From assembly GCA_018265615.1 (NCBI GenBank), contig JABLYX010000031.1, positions 1 to 52,779 of the forward strand: a DNA stretch of 52,779 bases. The letters are read 5' to 3'. Each line of letters begins with the position of its first letter. Positions within the stretch are counted from its first letter, which is position 1. The DNA is from Lentisphaeria bacterium (lineage in GTDB: Bacteria; Verrucomicrobiota; Lentisphaeria; Victivallales; Victivallaceae). The notes beneath the pieces are model-generated. The model saw nothing but the letters and a program-made list of their open reading frames with translations, was not told the origin of the DNA and ran no database searches. Below, one piece after another: positions 23,845-33,955 of this stretch. A program made the translations under genes and the position numbers.

Positions 23845-26250
23845 TCAGAACCCTTCCAGGAGCTTTTCCACGGCTTCCCTTGAGGTGGCAGGGGAGTCGA
23901 ACCAGTATTGGTCGAGCAGCGGCCCGATTTCCGTTTCGACGACCTGCCGGAACCATTGACAGAAATCCCCGATTGCGGAATCGGCCGCCGGCGTGACGAA
24001 GCTGTGCCCGATGCGGAATTGCCTGCCGAGGCAGGGGTCCCCGGCAATGCGGTCGTTCAGCTCGTTCAGGCGGTTCTCCACCCGTTTGAGAATGTCCAGG
24101 GCGACGGAACATTTTTCGTGGACCCAATTCCGCCAGCGTTCCCCGAACTCCGGCTCGAGATTGATGAAGGCGAAGCGGCGGCGGAGCGCGTAATCGACGA
24201 GTGCGAGGGAATGGTCCGCGATGTTCATCGTCCCGATCACATACAGGTTCGAGGGGATGTAGACCCGCTCTCCGTCGTATCTGCGGTAAGTGAGCTCGAG
24301 CGCTTCGTCCGGCGTACGCTTGTCGGATTCCAGAAGCGTCAGCATCTCGCCGAAAATCCGGGCGGGATTGCCGCGGTTGATCTCTTCGATGACAATGACG
24401 TATTTCCGGTTTTCCCGGTCTTCACGGGCCGCGTCGATCATTTCGCGGAACGGGCCGTCCGCCAGCTCCAGCTTCCCCCCGGCGGAGGGGCGCCAGCCGC
24501 AGACGAAGTCTTCATAGGCGAGATTCGGGTGAAACTGCACCGCCCGGACCCGGTCATCGCTGCGTTCCCCGAGCAGCGCGTACGCCAGCCGCCTGGCCAG
24601 CCAGGTTTTTCCGGTTCCCGGGGGGCCCTGCAGAATCAGGTTTTTGCGGACTTCCAGCCGGCTTCTGATCATCTCGAGCTTCGACTGCTCCAGAAAGCAT
24701 CCTTCGGCCGTGATGGACTCCCACGAATACGGCCGGATGGGCGGCTGCTCTTCCTCAGTGCCCTGCTCCCCGGTGATTTCGGGAAACGATTCGTCATCGG
24801 AGCCGAGCCAGAGATAACGGCCGTTGCCGAGAAATTCGATCAGGTCTTCATCCCGCAGAGTCTGCATTCCGCGCCGGATGCTTGCCGTTACGGAATTGTT
24901 TTCCGGGAATTCCGCCTGCAAGTCCGGCAGAAATTTTTTCTGAAAGCTCTTCAGGGTGAATTCCGGTGATTGGTTCTCCTGACAGAATTGGCCGACTTTC
25001 TGCAGCAGGCTTGCGCGCCATCCGCTCTCTCTGCCGTTCCGGTAGAGCCAGGCGGAGTAGGAGAGCTCCGGATAGGAGTGCACAGGGAACAGCTCCTCCG
25101 CAAAACGGTTCTCCAGGGTTTCCTGAAGCGCCAGGTAATCACTTGCACTGCAACGTTTTTCCGGGCCATTGTGTCCGATGGAAAGATCGAGTTTCTGCCT
25201 GATGTAAATCCGCGAACGGTTGTCGAGGGCCGGGTATTCCCAGGGGCGGATCCAGGAGAGTCCCATCGTGAGATTCCAGCCGACGTTGAATTGCCGCATC
25301 GCTTTGTCGAATGCGGAGATGAAAGTGATCCGCGCGGCTTCCTTCTCCGATTTTGCGGAAGCAATTGCCGAATCGAATATGTCCCACAGTATCTCAATAT
25401 CATCAGGCTGCCGGTCTTTTGCATAACAGAACCGCCAGGAACGCTGATTATTGAGAACCGGAATGCCGTCGAAAGAATTCGGAACCGGGACAGTGACCTT
25501 CAGCAGTTTTGCCAATTCGGCGGCGATTGCTTTCCGGATTTCCGGCTTCTGCCCCCGGTTGAACAGCCCCATGACGGTGAATGGGCAGATATCCTCCAGC
25601 GGGCCGGCCGTTCCGTCGGCGCGATGTTCCTCCGGGAACGGGAGGCCATCGAGGCCCTTCATTGCTTTCCGGATCTTCGCGAGCAACTCCTGCCTGCGCC
25701 CCTGGTACAGGACCAGCTTGTCCGCCACAGCCATATAGAAGTCTGCCCAGGCGAAGCGGCGGCGGCCGGCGGGGCTCCCGAACCGTTCGCGCCAGTACGG
25801 GGCGTTGCAGAACCGGGGGAAATCCTGCTCTTTGCCGTCGAATGTGAATTCGATCAGTGCGTCTGCCGCCCAGTTGCCGGGCATGACGCGCCAGATTGTT
25901 TTCCGGTTCGTGTAGAGATACCACTTCCGCCCCGGTTTGGCCTGGGTCCACCTTACCTTCAGATGATTGCCGTCGCCGGGATTCTCCGTAATCACCCCGG
26001 TCGCCTTGATCGCCATGACGGAAACCGGCTGCCCGCGGTTGTCAAACGGAAGTTTCTTCTGCTGAGTGTAAGTTGATTTGATGGCGATCCGCTCTCCGGG
26101 CTGCATGGATTTGACGATGTTCAGATACCGGTCGGAATATCCGTTTTCCCAGATGCCCTCTTTGAGGAAGCGCGCGCTCTGATCGTCCGTTCCGCCGTAT
26201 GCCGCTCCCACGAACCAGCAGACGCCGGAGTTCTTTTCCTGTAAAGGCAT
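23845..26250 (-). CDS. mcrB: McrB-like AAA+ GTPase with N-terminal DNA-recognition domains
   Basis: 801 residues. The AAA+ motor is C-terminal: Walker A GPPGTGKTW at 542-550, Walker B YVIVIEEINRGN at 617-628, the McrB signature MNIADHS at 675-681 (usually MNTADRS), and arginine fingers RRRF. The first ~145 residues (CWFVGAAYGG, IAIKSTYTQQ, ATGVITEN) resemble an EVE/PUA-like base-recognition fold, and residues ~430-482 look like a winged helix (TLRDEDLIEFLGNGRYLWL). These would read modified bases in foreign DNA. GAGGAG precedes the ATG by 4 nt. It has its own promoter (26319-26347) and sits between sugar cassettes. Confidence 0.88.
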   Translation of the reverse strand: MPLQEKNSGVCWFVGAAYGGTDDQSARFLKEGIWENGYSDRYLNIVKSMQPGERIAIKSTYTQQKKLPFDNRGQPVSVMAIKATGVITENPGDGNHLKVRWTQAKPGRKWYLYTNRKTIWRVMPGNWAADALIEFTFDGKEQDFPRFCNAPYWRERFGSPAGRRRFAWADFYMAVADKLVLYQGRRQELLAKIRKAMKGLDGLPFPEEHRADGTAGPLEDICPFTVMGLFNRGQKPEIRKAIAAELAKLLKVTVPVPNSFDGIPVLNNQRSWRFCYAKDRQPDDIEILWDIFDSAIASAKSEKEAARITFISAFDKAMRQFNVGWNLTMGLSWIRPWEYPALDNRSRIYIRQKLDLSIGHNGPEKRCSASDYLALQETLENRFAEELFPVHSYPELSYSAWLYRNGRESGWRASLLQKVGQFCQENQSPEFTLKSFQKKFLPDLQAEFPENNSVTASIRRGMQTLRDEDLIEFLGNGRYLWLGSDDESFPEITGEQGTEEEQPPIRPYSWESITAEGCFLEQSKLEMIRSRLEVRKNLILQGPPGTGKTWLARRLAYALLGERSDDRVRAVQFHPNLAYEDFVCGWRPSAGGKLELADGPFREMIDAAREDRENRKYVIVIEEINRGNPARIFGEMLTLLESDKRTPDEALELTYRRYDGERVYIPSNLYVIGTMNIADHSLALVDYALRRRFAFINLEPEFGERWRNWVHEKCSVALDILKRVENRLNELNDRIAGDPCLGRQFRIGHSFVTPAADSAIGDFCQWFRQVVETEIGPLLDQYWFDSPATSREAVEKLLEGF

Positions 26251-26318
26251 ATGTCTCCTCCCCTGAACCGGCAGGAACGGAAGATTCCCGCTTTACTCGA
26301 TTGAATGATGCCGTTTTA

Positions 26319-26347
26319 AGAATAGCATGAATTCTGCCGCAATGCAA
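26319..26347 (-). promoter_or_regulatory. Predicted promoter of mcrBC
   Basis: Minus strand TTGCAT (26347-26342), 17 nt, TATTCT (26324-26319), about 65 nt before mcrB. Confidence 0.6.
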
Positions 26348-26403
26348 GGGCGATGGCTGTTGTAAAGGACGTTTTCCTGTGAATCGGCGGGAACGGGAGC
26401 GCA

Positions 26404-27225
26404 TCAGAAGCGCATGCGGCGGCGGAATTCGCCGGGCGGTATGCCGGTGTGGAGCCTGAACTGACGCGTGAAGGTGTAGACGTCCGCGTAGCCGAAGCGC
26501 GAAGCGAGCTCCTTGAGCGGGATGTCGCTCCCCGTAAGGAGCGACTGGAGTTTCTCGAGCCGGCGCCGGATGCGGTACTCGGCCGGCGGAACCTTGAATT
26601 GCCGCGTGAAGATCCTCCGGAATTTCGGGTATGGCATGCCGACCTTCGCCGCGACCTCTTCGACGGAGATTCGCTGTTCGAGGTTCCGGGCGAGCAGCTC
26701 CGCTCCGGCCGCGAGCGCAGCGTGGTGCGGGCGGCTGACCCTCTCCGCGAGCAGGAGGCCGCAGAAGAACCGGAAGAACTCATTCATCGTGAGGATCAGC
26801 TTCTCCTCCGCCTCCCGTTCGAGCAGGTCGGCCAGCGCGTCGAACTCTCCGGCGATGTGCGGGTGCGTGCCGAGTTCAATGAGCGGCCGCTCCGGTGAAA
26901 GCAGCTGCCGGTCGATGAGGATCTTCTCGTATTCCGCGGGCAGTGCGAAATACTTGTCGATGTAGCTGCCGGGGTTGTGCAGCTGGTGGTGGAGCATCCC
27001 CGAAAAACGGATGAGCAGCGTCCCCGGCCCGAACCGGAAGCGGCGCCCCTCCGCATCGATGTGGAACCCGCTGCCGGAGAGGATGTATGCCGGATTCAGG
27101 AAACCGTTGCGGATGTTCTCCCGCAGCAGGGGGCCCGGCAGCTCCATGTGCGAGGTCCCCGCCTGAAGCCGCCCGCCGCAGCGGTAGATCCGGCGCGGTT
27201 CCGGGTTGTGCCGAACTTCTTCCAT
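26404..27225 (-). CDS. AraC family transcriptional regulator
   Basis: 273 residues from the ATG at 27225. The N-terminal half is a cupin-like sensor (GSGFHIDAEGRRFRFGPGTLLIRF, then HHQLHNPGSYIDKYFALP). The C-terminal ~100 residues carry two helix-turn-helix motifs: ISVEEVAAKVGMPYPKFRRIFTRQF and DIPLKELASRFGYADVYTFTRQF, ending in GIPPGEFRRRMRF, all typical of AraC/XylS regulators. The frame extends upstream as far as 27690, but only through the antisense of the neighbouring gene. It is divergent from the NodB-like gene at 27329 and probably activates it in response to a sugar. Confidence 0.88.
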   Translation of the reverse strand: MEEVRHNPEPRRIYRCGGRLQAGTSHMELPGPLLRENIRNGFLNPAYILSGSGFHIDAEGRRFRFGPGTLLIRFSGMLHHQLHNPGSYIDKYFALPAEYEKILIDRQLLSPERPLIELGTHPHIAGEFDALADLLEREAEEKLILTMNEFFRFFCGLLLAERVSRPHHAALAAGAELLARNLEQRISVEEVAAKVGMPYPKFRRIFTRQFKVPPAEYRIRRRLEKLQSLLTGSDIPLKELASRFGYADVYTFTRQFRLHTGIPPGEFRRRMRF

Positions 27226-27261
27226 TGTGCAGATCAGACAAAAAAATTGCCGGAAAGAACA

Positions 27262-27302
27262 TTTACTTTGTGTCGGATAATTGGTATAATATAACAAACC
27301 AA
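27262..27302 (+). promoter_or_regulatory. Predicted promoter of the NodB-like gene with flanking dyad
   Basis: TTTACT (27262-27267), 17 nt, perfect TATAAT (27285-27290). A TTGGT/ACCAA inverted repeat (27281-27285 and 27298-27302) brackets the -10 and may bind a regulator, perhaps the divergent AraC protein. Confidence 0.65.
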
Positions 27303-27328
27303 TGGGAACAATACAAGGAGTCCGGCAT

Positions 27329-28858
27329 ATGGAAAACACGAATTTCGTCAATATCATCAATTTCATCCGCGCACTGGAGCCGCGCCACCGCGAACAGCCG
27401 GATCTCTTCGAACCGGTCCGCGGGCAGATGGCGCTGGCGAAGGAGTACAATCTGCCGACGACCTGGCTGCTGCAGTACGATTCGCTGGTCGAGGGGCCGT
27501 TCGTCGATTTCCTGAAGCGCGAGATGCCGGAGGGGCACGAGGTCGGCATCTGGTTCGAGGTCGTGCGGCAGAACGCCGAGGCCGCCGGGATCGAGTGGCG
27601 CGGCCGCTGGGCGTGGGACTGGCATTCGGACGTCGGATTTTCGGTCGGGTACACGCCGGCCGAGCGCGAGCGCCTCGCAGATGCGTTCATCGCGAAATTC
27701 GCAGAGAAGTTCGGCCGCCGCCCGGTTTCGATGGGAAGCTGGTTTTTCGATGCGCACCTGCTGCGCTATCTGCATGAGCGGTACGGGATCGAAGCGGCCT
27801 GCAACTGCAAGGACCAATACGGCACCGACGGCTACACGCTCTGGGGCGGCTACTGGGCGAACGGCTACTATCCGGGCGTGAAGAACGCCTATCTCCCCGC
27901 GCAGCATGAGGAGTCCCAGATTCCGGTCCCGGTGTTCCGGATGCTCGGCAGCGACCCGCTCTACCAGTACTCCGCCGGAGTCATGGGCAACGGGCAGCCG
28001 GTCATCTCGCTCGAACCGGTTTACGACGGCATCGGCGGCGGGAGCCGGGAGTGGGTCGACTGGTTCCTGCGGGAGAATTTCAGCCATGCGCATCTCGCGA
28101 TGGCTTACGCGCAGGCCGGGCAGGAGAACTCGTTCGGGTGGGAGCGCATGAAAAAGACGCTGCCGTACCAGTACCGGGAGATTGCGCGCCTCCGCGACGG
28201 GGGGAAACTCCGGGTCGCGACGCTCGGCGAAACCGGCCGCTGGTTCCGTTCGAGGTTTCCCGTGACGCCGGCCGGCGCGGTCGTGACGCTCGAAGACTGG
28301 AAGCGGGAGGGGCACGCCGGAGTCTGGTATCTCTCGCGCTTCGGGCGGGTCAACCTGTTCCGCGATGCGGACCGCACGCTTTCGGTGCGCGACTGGCAGC
28401 TCTTCCGCGAGGATTACGCCGAGCCGTTCCTTGACAAGGTATGCGTTTCGAACGTATGTACTTACGATGCGCTCCCGCTGCTGGACGGCATGCAGTGGAG
28501 CCCGAGCGCCTTCCGCTTCCCCGGCGGCCCCGGCGGAATCGAGTCCGTCACGGAGGAGGCGGAGGAGCGCATGCGGATCGTCTGGAAGAGCGATTCGGGC
28601 GAAACAACCGTGATTCTGCTCACGCCGGAGACGGTCGAAGTCGAGTTCCCGCACGACGGCGAAGCGCTGCATTACCACTGCAACGTGCTTGCCGTGGAGC
28701 ATACCCCGACGGCCGTCTTCTTCCGCGGCGGAGAGATCCGTTACCGGCACAGGGGTTATGACTACGGGTTCCGCGCGGAGACGGGGACGGTCGTTCCCGA
28801 GGGCGATGATTTCCGGCTGGAGGCGGCCGGGCGCCGGCTGGTGCTGCGCCCGTTCTGA
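27329..28858 (+). CDS. Putative glycoside hydrolase/deacetylase beta-alpha barrel protein
   Basis: 509 residues; AAGGAG stands 8 nt before the ATG at 27329, so an in-frame ATG at 27302 is rejected. The first ~300 residues read like the NodB/polysaccharide deacetylase superfamily barrel: NIINFIRALEPRHREQP, then PTTWLLQYD (possible catalytic Asp), HEVGIWFE, and RPVSMGSWFFDAHLLRYLHERYGIEA. The C-terminal ~200 residues are a beta-rich domain (TVILLTPETVEVEFP, EIRYRHRGYDYGFRAE). No signal peptide is seen. The full metal triad of NodB enzymes is not obvious, so it may be a hydrolase or a related lyase of this fold. Partner of the divergent araC. Confidence 0.5.
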   Translation: MENTNFVNIINFIRALEPRHREQPDLFEPVRGQMALAKEYNLPTTWLLQYDSLVEGPFVDFLKREMPEGHEVGIWFEVVRQNAEAAGIEWRGRWAWDWHSDVGFSVGYTPAERERLADAFIAKFAEKFGRRPVSMGSWFFDAHLLRYLHERYGIEAACNCKDQYGTDGYTLWGGYWANGYYPGVKNAYLPAQHEESQIPVPVFRMLGSDPLYQYSAGVMGNGQPVISLEPVYDGIGGGSREWVDWFLRENFSHAHLAMAYAQAGQENSFGWERMKKTLPYQYREIARLRDGGKLRVATLGETGRWFRSRFPVTPAGAVVTLEDWKREGHAGVWYLSRFGRVNLFRDADRTLSVRDWQLFREDYAEPFLDKVCVSNVCTYDALPLLDGMQWSPSAFRFPGGPGGIESVTEEAEERMRIVWKSDSGETTVILLTPETVEVEFPHDGEALHYHCNVLAVEHTPTAVFFRGGEIRYRHRGYDYGFRAETGTVVPEGDDFRLEAAGRRLVLRPF

Positions 28859-28944
28859 GAAAGGCGGCGGAGGTCCGGAGCGGCTGAATGCGCCGCGCCG
28901 TCCTCCGCCTATTGAAATCAGCCGTTTTAACAGAACGGGCTGGG

Positions 28945-28967
28945 AACGGCCGGAAATTCCGGCCGTT
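28945..28967. terminator. Palindromic hairpin between cassettes B and C
   Basis: AACGGCCGG, 5-nt loop, CCGGCCGTT (9-bp perfect stem; the palindrome extends into the loop). Only two or three T follow, so termination would be weak or factor-dependent. It lies 86 nt after the NodB-like gene; the rest of the 28859-29146 gap carries only the cassette C promoter. Confidence 0.4.
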
Positions 28968-29075
28968 TCATAATATAGCATGGCGGATCCTCTCCGGCAA
29001 GGGGAGGGGCCGTCGTTTTTTCTTGCCCTGATTGTACAATATTGTCCATAAAACAGCTTTTTTTCTGTACCGCGC

Positions 29076-29104
29076 TTGCCTGCATTGTATTGCTTATGCA
29101 TAAT
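29076..29104 (+). promoter_or_regulatory. Predicted promoter of cassette C
   Basis: TTGCCT (29076-29081), 17 nt, CATAAT (29099-29104). Transcription near 29111 would leave almost no leader for the ATG at 29117, which favours the GTG at 29147 as the translation start. Confidence 0.55.
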
Positions 29105-29146
29105 ATAAACAGAACAATGGAACCATGTGCGACAGGGAGGCGTCAG

Positions 29147-30246
29147 GTGGCCGGTTATCCACGGTATGAAGTCGTTCGGGAGCTGCGGAGACAGCTTGTT
29201 TCGGGTGCGCTCGGCGCGGGGCAGAGACTGCCGACGGAGCTCGCGCTGGCGGAGCGGTTCCGCGTGTCGCGCGGCACGGTCCGGAGCGCGCTGGCGGAGC
29301 TCGCCGCTTCCGGAATGATCGAGCAGCGGCGCGGGGTCGGCAGCTTTGTGTCGGAAAAAGTCGTCGTTCCGGCCGGCGGCGGAAAAATCACCTTGCTCTA
29401 TCCCGCGTCGGAGTCGATCAACGAACGGATCGCAATGGGGATGGAGCAGCGGGCGCAGGAGGTCGGCTGCGAGCTGTGTTTCCATTCGCTCACGCGCGAT
29501 TTCGAGCGCGCCGCCGTCCTTGCGGCCGCACTCAGGAGGGCGAAGAGCACGGGAATCGTTTTTTCCCCTTTCATTCAGTCCGACTATTATGATGTGAACA
29601 GCCGGCTGCTCGACATTTTCGAGGAGGCGGAGCTGCGGTATGTCGTGATCGACTCCCCGATCGCATGCCACGGGGTGATCCGCGGCGACTTCATCGGGAG
29701 CGACGGCTATACCGCGATGCGCAGGGCGGTGAAGGAGCTTGTCGCGGCGGGGTTCCGCCGGATCGCGAGCATCCGGGTCTTCGCCGGGGTTTATTCATCC
29801 GACCAGCGTTTTCGCGGCATCTTCGACCAGCTTGTGGCCGAAGGCTTTCCGCTTTCACCGGAGCTGCACCGGGTGATCGAGGATGTTCCGCTGCCGGAGC
29901 AGGGCAGGGGACGCATCCGCGAACTCATGATGCTCCCCGAACCGCCCGACGCCGTGATCTGCACGCACGATGTGATCGCGCTGAATGCGATGGATGAGCT
30001 GCACCGCTCCGGAATGCGCATTCCGGACGACGTGGCGCTCTTCGGGTTCGACGATCAGTATTATGCGGTCGCCCTCGGGCTGTCATCGGTGAAGCAGCCG
30101 CTGACGGAGATCGGTCGCCGCGCCGTTGATATCCTGCTGGAGGGGTCGCCGGTCCGCCGCCAGGAGTTTCTGCCGTGCGCGCTTATGCTGCGGAGCAGCA
30201 GTTCAAAGAAAAAAGACAACGCAATTCAATCAAAAGGAGCTGCATT

Positions 30247-30250
<4 letters not shown>
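29147..30250 (+). CDS. GntR-type regulator with LacI/PBP1 sugar-binding domain (AraR-like)
   Basis: 367 residues from the GTG at 29147, which follows AGGGAGG by 6 nt; an in-frame ATG at 29117 is the alternative. Residues 1-70 form a GntR winged helix (LPTELALAERFRVSRGTVRSALAELAASGMIEQRRGVGSFV). The rest is a periplasmic-binding-protein-like domain: ITLLYPASESINERIAMGMEQ, a central GSDGYTAMRRAVKELVAAGFRRI, and PDAVICTHDVIALNAMDELHRSGMRIPDDVALFGFDD, typical of sugar-responsive repressors. It is the first gene of cassette C and overlaps the following pseudopilin by 4 nt (ATGA), so it is likely autoregulated. Confidence 0.88.
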
Positions 30251-30882
<632 letters not shown>

Positions 30883-30883
30883 A

Positions 30884-33868
30884 ATGATGAAACCATATCT
30901 CTTTATCGCCGGACTCCTGCTGCTGCAATCGCCGGCCCTCCGTGCCGCTGAATTTCAACCGGCGCTCGAACATGCCGGGAAACCGGTTCCGGGGTTCCGG
31001 ATTTTCCGCTCCGGGGATATGCCGATGCTCTATCTGAATGCGGATTACGGGCAGTTCGGCAGCGGAATTATCCGATTCCCGGAAAAACAGCCGGCGGGTG
31101 TTTATTCGATCCGCCTGACGGTCGCGGCGCCGGAAGAGAAACCTGCCGCCGTCGGTTTTTATCTGTTGCTGGAGAGCGGAAAGCACCTGATGCTCCGGGA
31201 GCGGCAGAATGCCGTCCCCGGCCGGGCGGAACAGGTCCGCTTCTCCGGGGAAAGCCCGGAGCCGGCGATCGGGTTCGTCATGAAAAAGATGGAGCCGCAC
31301 AAAAGGGCTTCGGTGGCGGTCGGGGGGATCAGCATCGGCGTGGAGCCGAAGGCCGAACTGCCGGAAATTCCGTTTCGGGAGGGTCATGCCGAATCGTTCC
31401 GGATCGCCGGGCTCGGAGTGAAGCCGTCGGAGCTGGTCGAAGCCGGAGACTTTGCCGGAGTCGGGCTTTCCGCTGAACGCAACCGCTTCACCTGGAGCAC
31501 GCTGAAGCTTGACCGGGTCATGCCGGCGGGCAATTACGATTTTTCCGGAAGAATCCTGGTTCCGTCGCCGGAGGCGGCCGACGCGGCGCTTTACGCCCTG
31601 GGCGGAGACGGCAGTCACGCGCCGATCGGCGGAACCCTGCATCCCGGAGAGAAAAGCGGCGTGTCGGAGCGTCGGTTCAGCTTTGTCGCCGCCGCTCCGT
31701 TTTCCGCGATTCTGGTCAAGAAGATGACGGGCCGGAAAACGGCCTCCGTCGCGCTCGGCGACTTTACGCTCACCATGCGGCCTGAGCTCAGGCTGGCCGC
31801 ATCGAACGAGGTGATGCGCTATCCCGCGCCATTCGGGATCCGTTCGGAAACGCTGGCGGCCGAAGTCGGTGCGGCGGTTGCATCCGGCAAAACCGATGCG
31901 GTCCGAAAGCTGATTCCGGAAACGGAGGCGTGGTTGGATGCCGCTTCTCTCGCCGCGGACGCCGCCGCGGAACTGAGGTCGCTTCGCCTCGCTGCGGATG
32001 CGTTTGCCGAAGGACGCTTTCACGCGGAACTCGATGCGTTGGAACAGGATTTCCGGAAGATCCGCACCTTGCTGCGGGATCGGAACAGCCCGGAAGCCGG
32101 GAAGCGGAGCCGGGATCTGAAAGCGAAGCTCTCCGCATTCCGCGCCGCCCTGAACCGGGCCGTCGGCGGAGAAGCCGATCCGGATTACGGCAGCGATATT
32201 TACGCATGGGTGAAGAATTTTGAAGCGGCGACCGGAAAGCGGACTCCGGAGTTCGAAGAGCCGACGCCGTACCGGATTCCCGGGCCGGATGGGTTTGTGC
32301 TGCGTTTCCGCAAGCCCGGAGACGCAGGGGAATTCGAGAGCGGGCGCGTCACGAACCGGTATTTTTATGAGGATGCGGATTTCACCTTTTCCGCCTTGAC
32401 CGGGGTTATGGCGGTCGATATGAAAAAGGAGCTCCTGACCGGAGAGATTGTCGGAAAGGGATTGCGTTCGGAGCGGATTTCCGGCAATGTGTTCCAGATA
32501 CGGGGAGAGGGAGAGTGGGCCCTGCTGATCCTTTGCGGCGGCCGGATCGGGAAAGCCGATGTTGAAAACGGAACACTGACCATCCGGACCGCGAAGCCCG
32601 GACGGATCGGTTTGCTGTTCACGCGGCGGCGGAACCTGAAGGAAGCCGCGGCGTACTACGCGCCCCGGCTTGACCGGCTGCCGGCCGAGGTCGTTCAGGT
32701 GGAGCGGAATGGAGAAATCGAACAGCGGGTTCTCGACCGCAACGGAGGCGTTCCGGCGTTTTTCCCGGTATCGCCGCTCCTGAAGTCGGGGATGGCTGCG
32801 CCGGTTCCCGTGCGGGTGTCCGCCGCATTTGCCGAGACGCCGGACGGGTACACGGTTCTCGCGGGGGAGGCGAATCAGGCTCTGCGTTACCGCTTGCCGG
32901 AGCGCAGGATCCGCATGGAGCGCGGAGTCAACGTCTTCGATAAGCCCGGGCACACGCCGGAGTTGTATCGGGAACTGAAATCGCAGGGCTGCGAGGTGAT
33001 CCGGCTGGCCTGCGGCACCGAAACCCGCTGGGATTGGTCGAAGCCGGAGATCATGCGCGACGCGCTGGTTCATAATCTGAAGCTCATCGAAGAGGCGGGA
33101 ATGAAAACCGGGATCGACCTGCACGGCGGCTGGACCCCCGGGGCGGAGTTCGGAGCGTTCGATTCTGCCGGATACCGCGCCGAATTCATGAAGCGCTGGA
33201 GGCAGATCATCGAGTGGGCGGAGCCGTTCCGCAAATCGGTCGCGTGGTACGACCTGATGAACGAACCGCGGATCTTCCGCGAACAGCGTCCCGTGGAGCC
33301 CTATTGGAAGCTGATTGCGTCGGTGCTTCCGGAATTGCGGAAATCGGATCCCGATACTCCTTTTCTCGTGGAGGTTGCGAATATGGCCAACCCGATCGGC
33401 GCCTGGGACTGGCAGCCGCAGGAGGACCGGAACGTGATTCTGGGTTATCACGATTACTGGCCGCACATGTTCACACATCAGAAAGTGCCGGACGGCGGTT
33501 CCGCCGGCATGGCCGACGTGCATTATCCGGGATTCATGCCGATGATTACCTGGGATGCCCCGTCATGGAGAAACGACAACCGTTACTGGATGTACTGGGA
33601 CCGCTGGAAGGTCGAAGCCGTGAGCTATCCGGTCCTTCGGATATTGGCCGCTTCCGGCATGCCCGGCGACTGCGGTGAGCTCGGCGTTGTCGGATATGCC
33701 GGCAGGGCCGGGAACTCCGGCAGGATCTGGCTTGCCGACGCGATCCGGCGGATGGAGCGCATCGGAATCTCGTATTCAGTGTGGGGCGTGAACGGCGGTT
33801 ACGTCTGGAATGTTCCGCAGTTCAGGGAAGAGGTGTTGAATCATTGGAAAAAGCGGCGGGGGCGCTGA
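30884..33868 (+). CDS. Large secreted GH5-like (cellulase superfamily) glycoside hydrolase
   Basis: 994 residues with signal peptide (MMKPYLFIAGLLLLQSPALRAA). Two tandem beta-sandwich modules follow: FVMKKMEPHKRASVAVGGISI in the first matches ILVKKMTGRKTASVALGDFTL in the second. A charged helical linker lies around residues 330-430. The C-terminal ~350 residues are a clan GH-A barrel: MERGVNVFDKPG, then WYDLMNEP with general acid E794, and GDCGELGVVG with probable nucleophile E932. The family call (GH5 or close relative) is from motifs; the substrate is unknown but would be an extracellular beta-glycan. Starts 1 nt after the pseudopilin stop; ATG at 30884 or 30887. Followed by a strong hairpin. 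Confidence 0.75.
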   Translation: MMKPYLFIAGLLLLQSPALRAAEFQPALEHAGKPVPGFRIFRSGDMPMLYLNADYGQFGSGIIRFPEKQPAGVYSIRLTVAAPEEKPAAVGFYLLLESGKHLMLRERQNAVPGRAEQVRFSGESPEPAIGFVMKKMEPHKRASVAVGGISIGVEPKAELPEIPFREGHAESFRIAGLGVKPSELVEAGDFAGVGLSAERNRFTWSTLKLDRVMPAGNYDFSGRILVPSPEAADAALYALGGDGSHAPIGGTLHPGEKSGVSERRFSFVAAAPFSAILVKKMTGRKTASVALGDFTLTMRPELRLAASNEVMRYPAPFGIRSETLAAEVGAAVASGKTDAVRKLIPETEAWLDAASLAADAAAELRSLRLAADAFAEGRFHAELDALEQDFRKIRTLLRDRNSPEAGKRSRDLKAKLSAFRAALNRAVGGEADPDYGSDIYAWVKNFEAATGKRTPEFEEPTPYRIPGPDGFVLRFRKPGDAGEFESGRVTNRYFYEDADFTFSALTGVMAVDMKKELLTGEIVGKGLRSERISGNVFQIRGEGEWALLILCGGRIGKADVENGTLTIRTAKPGRIGLLFTRRRNLKEAAAYYAPRLDRLPAEVVQVERNGEIEQRVLDRNGGVPAFFPVSPLLKSGMAAPVPVRVSAAFAETPDGYTVLAGEANQALRYRLPERRIRMERGVNVFDKPGHTPELYRELKSQGCEVIRLACGTETRWDWSKPEIMRDALVHNLKLIEEAGMKTGIDLHGGWTPGAEFGAFDSAGYRAEFMKRWRQIIEWAEPFRKSVAWYDLMNEPRIFREQRPVEPYWKLIASVLPELRKSDPDTPFLVEVANMANPIGAWDWQPQEDRNVILGYHDYWPHMFTHQKVPDGGSAGMADVHYPGFMPMITWDAPSWRNDNRYWMYWDRWKVEAVSYPVLRILAASGMPGDCGELGVVGYAGRAGNSGRIWLADAIRRMERIGISYSVWGVNGGYVWNVPQFREEVLNHWKKRRGR

Positions 33869-33902
33869 CAGGAAGTAAAAAGCGTTTGTACCTTTCCATA
33901 CC

Positions 33903-33942
33903 GGCGGCACCGGCAGAAGCTTCGGCTTCTGCCGGTGCCGCC
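33903..33942 (+). terminator. Perfect 18-bp hairpin with TTCG tetraloop after cassette C
   Basis: Arms 33903-33920 and 33925-33942 are exact reverse complements around the loop TTCG, one of the most stable RNA tetraloops. There is no T-run afterwards, so it may act as a 3' stabiliser or as a bidirectional barrier as much as a terminator. It begins 34 nt after the hydrolase stop. Confidence 0.6.
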
Positions 33943-33955
33943 ATATTGACGGGTA

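Noticed and set aside
26404..27690. Longer version of the AraC gene starting at 27690
   Set aside because: The extra 155 codons run antisense through the neighbouring gene and both promoters; the sensor domain begins naturally at 27225.
27263..29671. 802-codon minus-strand frame opposite the NodB-like gene and into the cassette C regulator
   Set aside because: It spans two plus-strand genes and both promoters; no recognisable domain or start signal.
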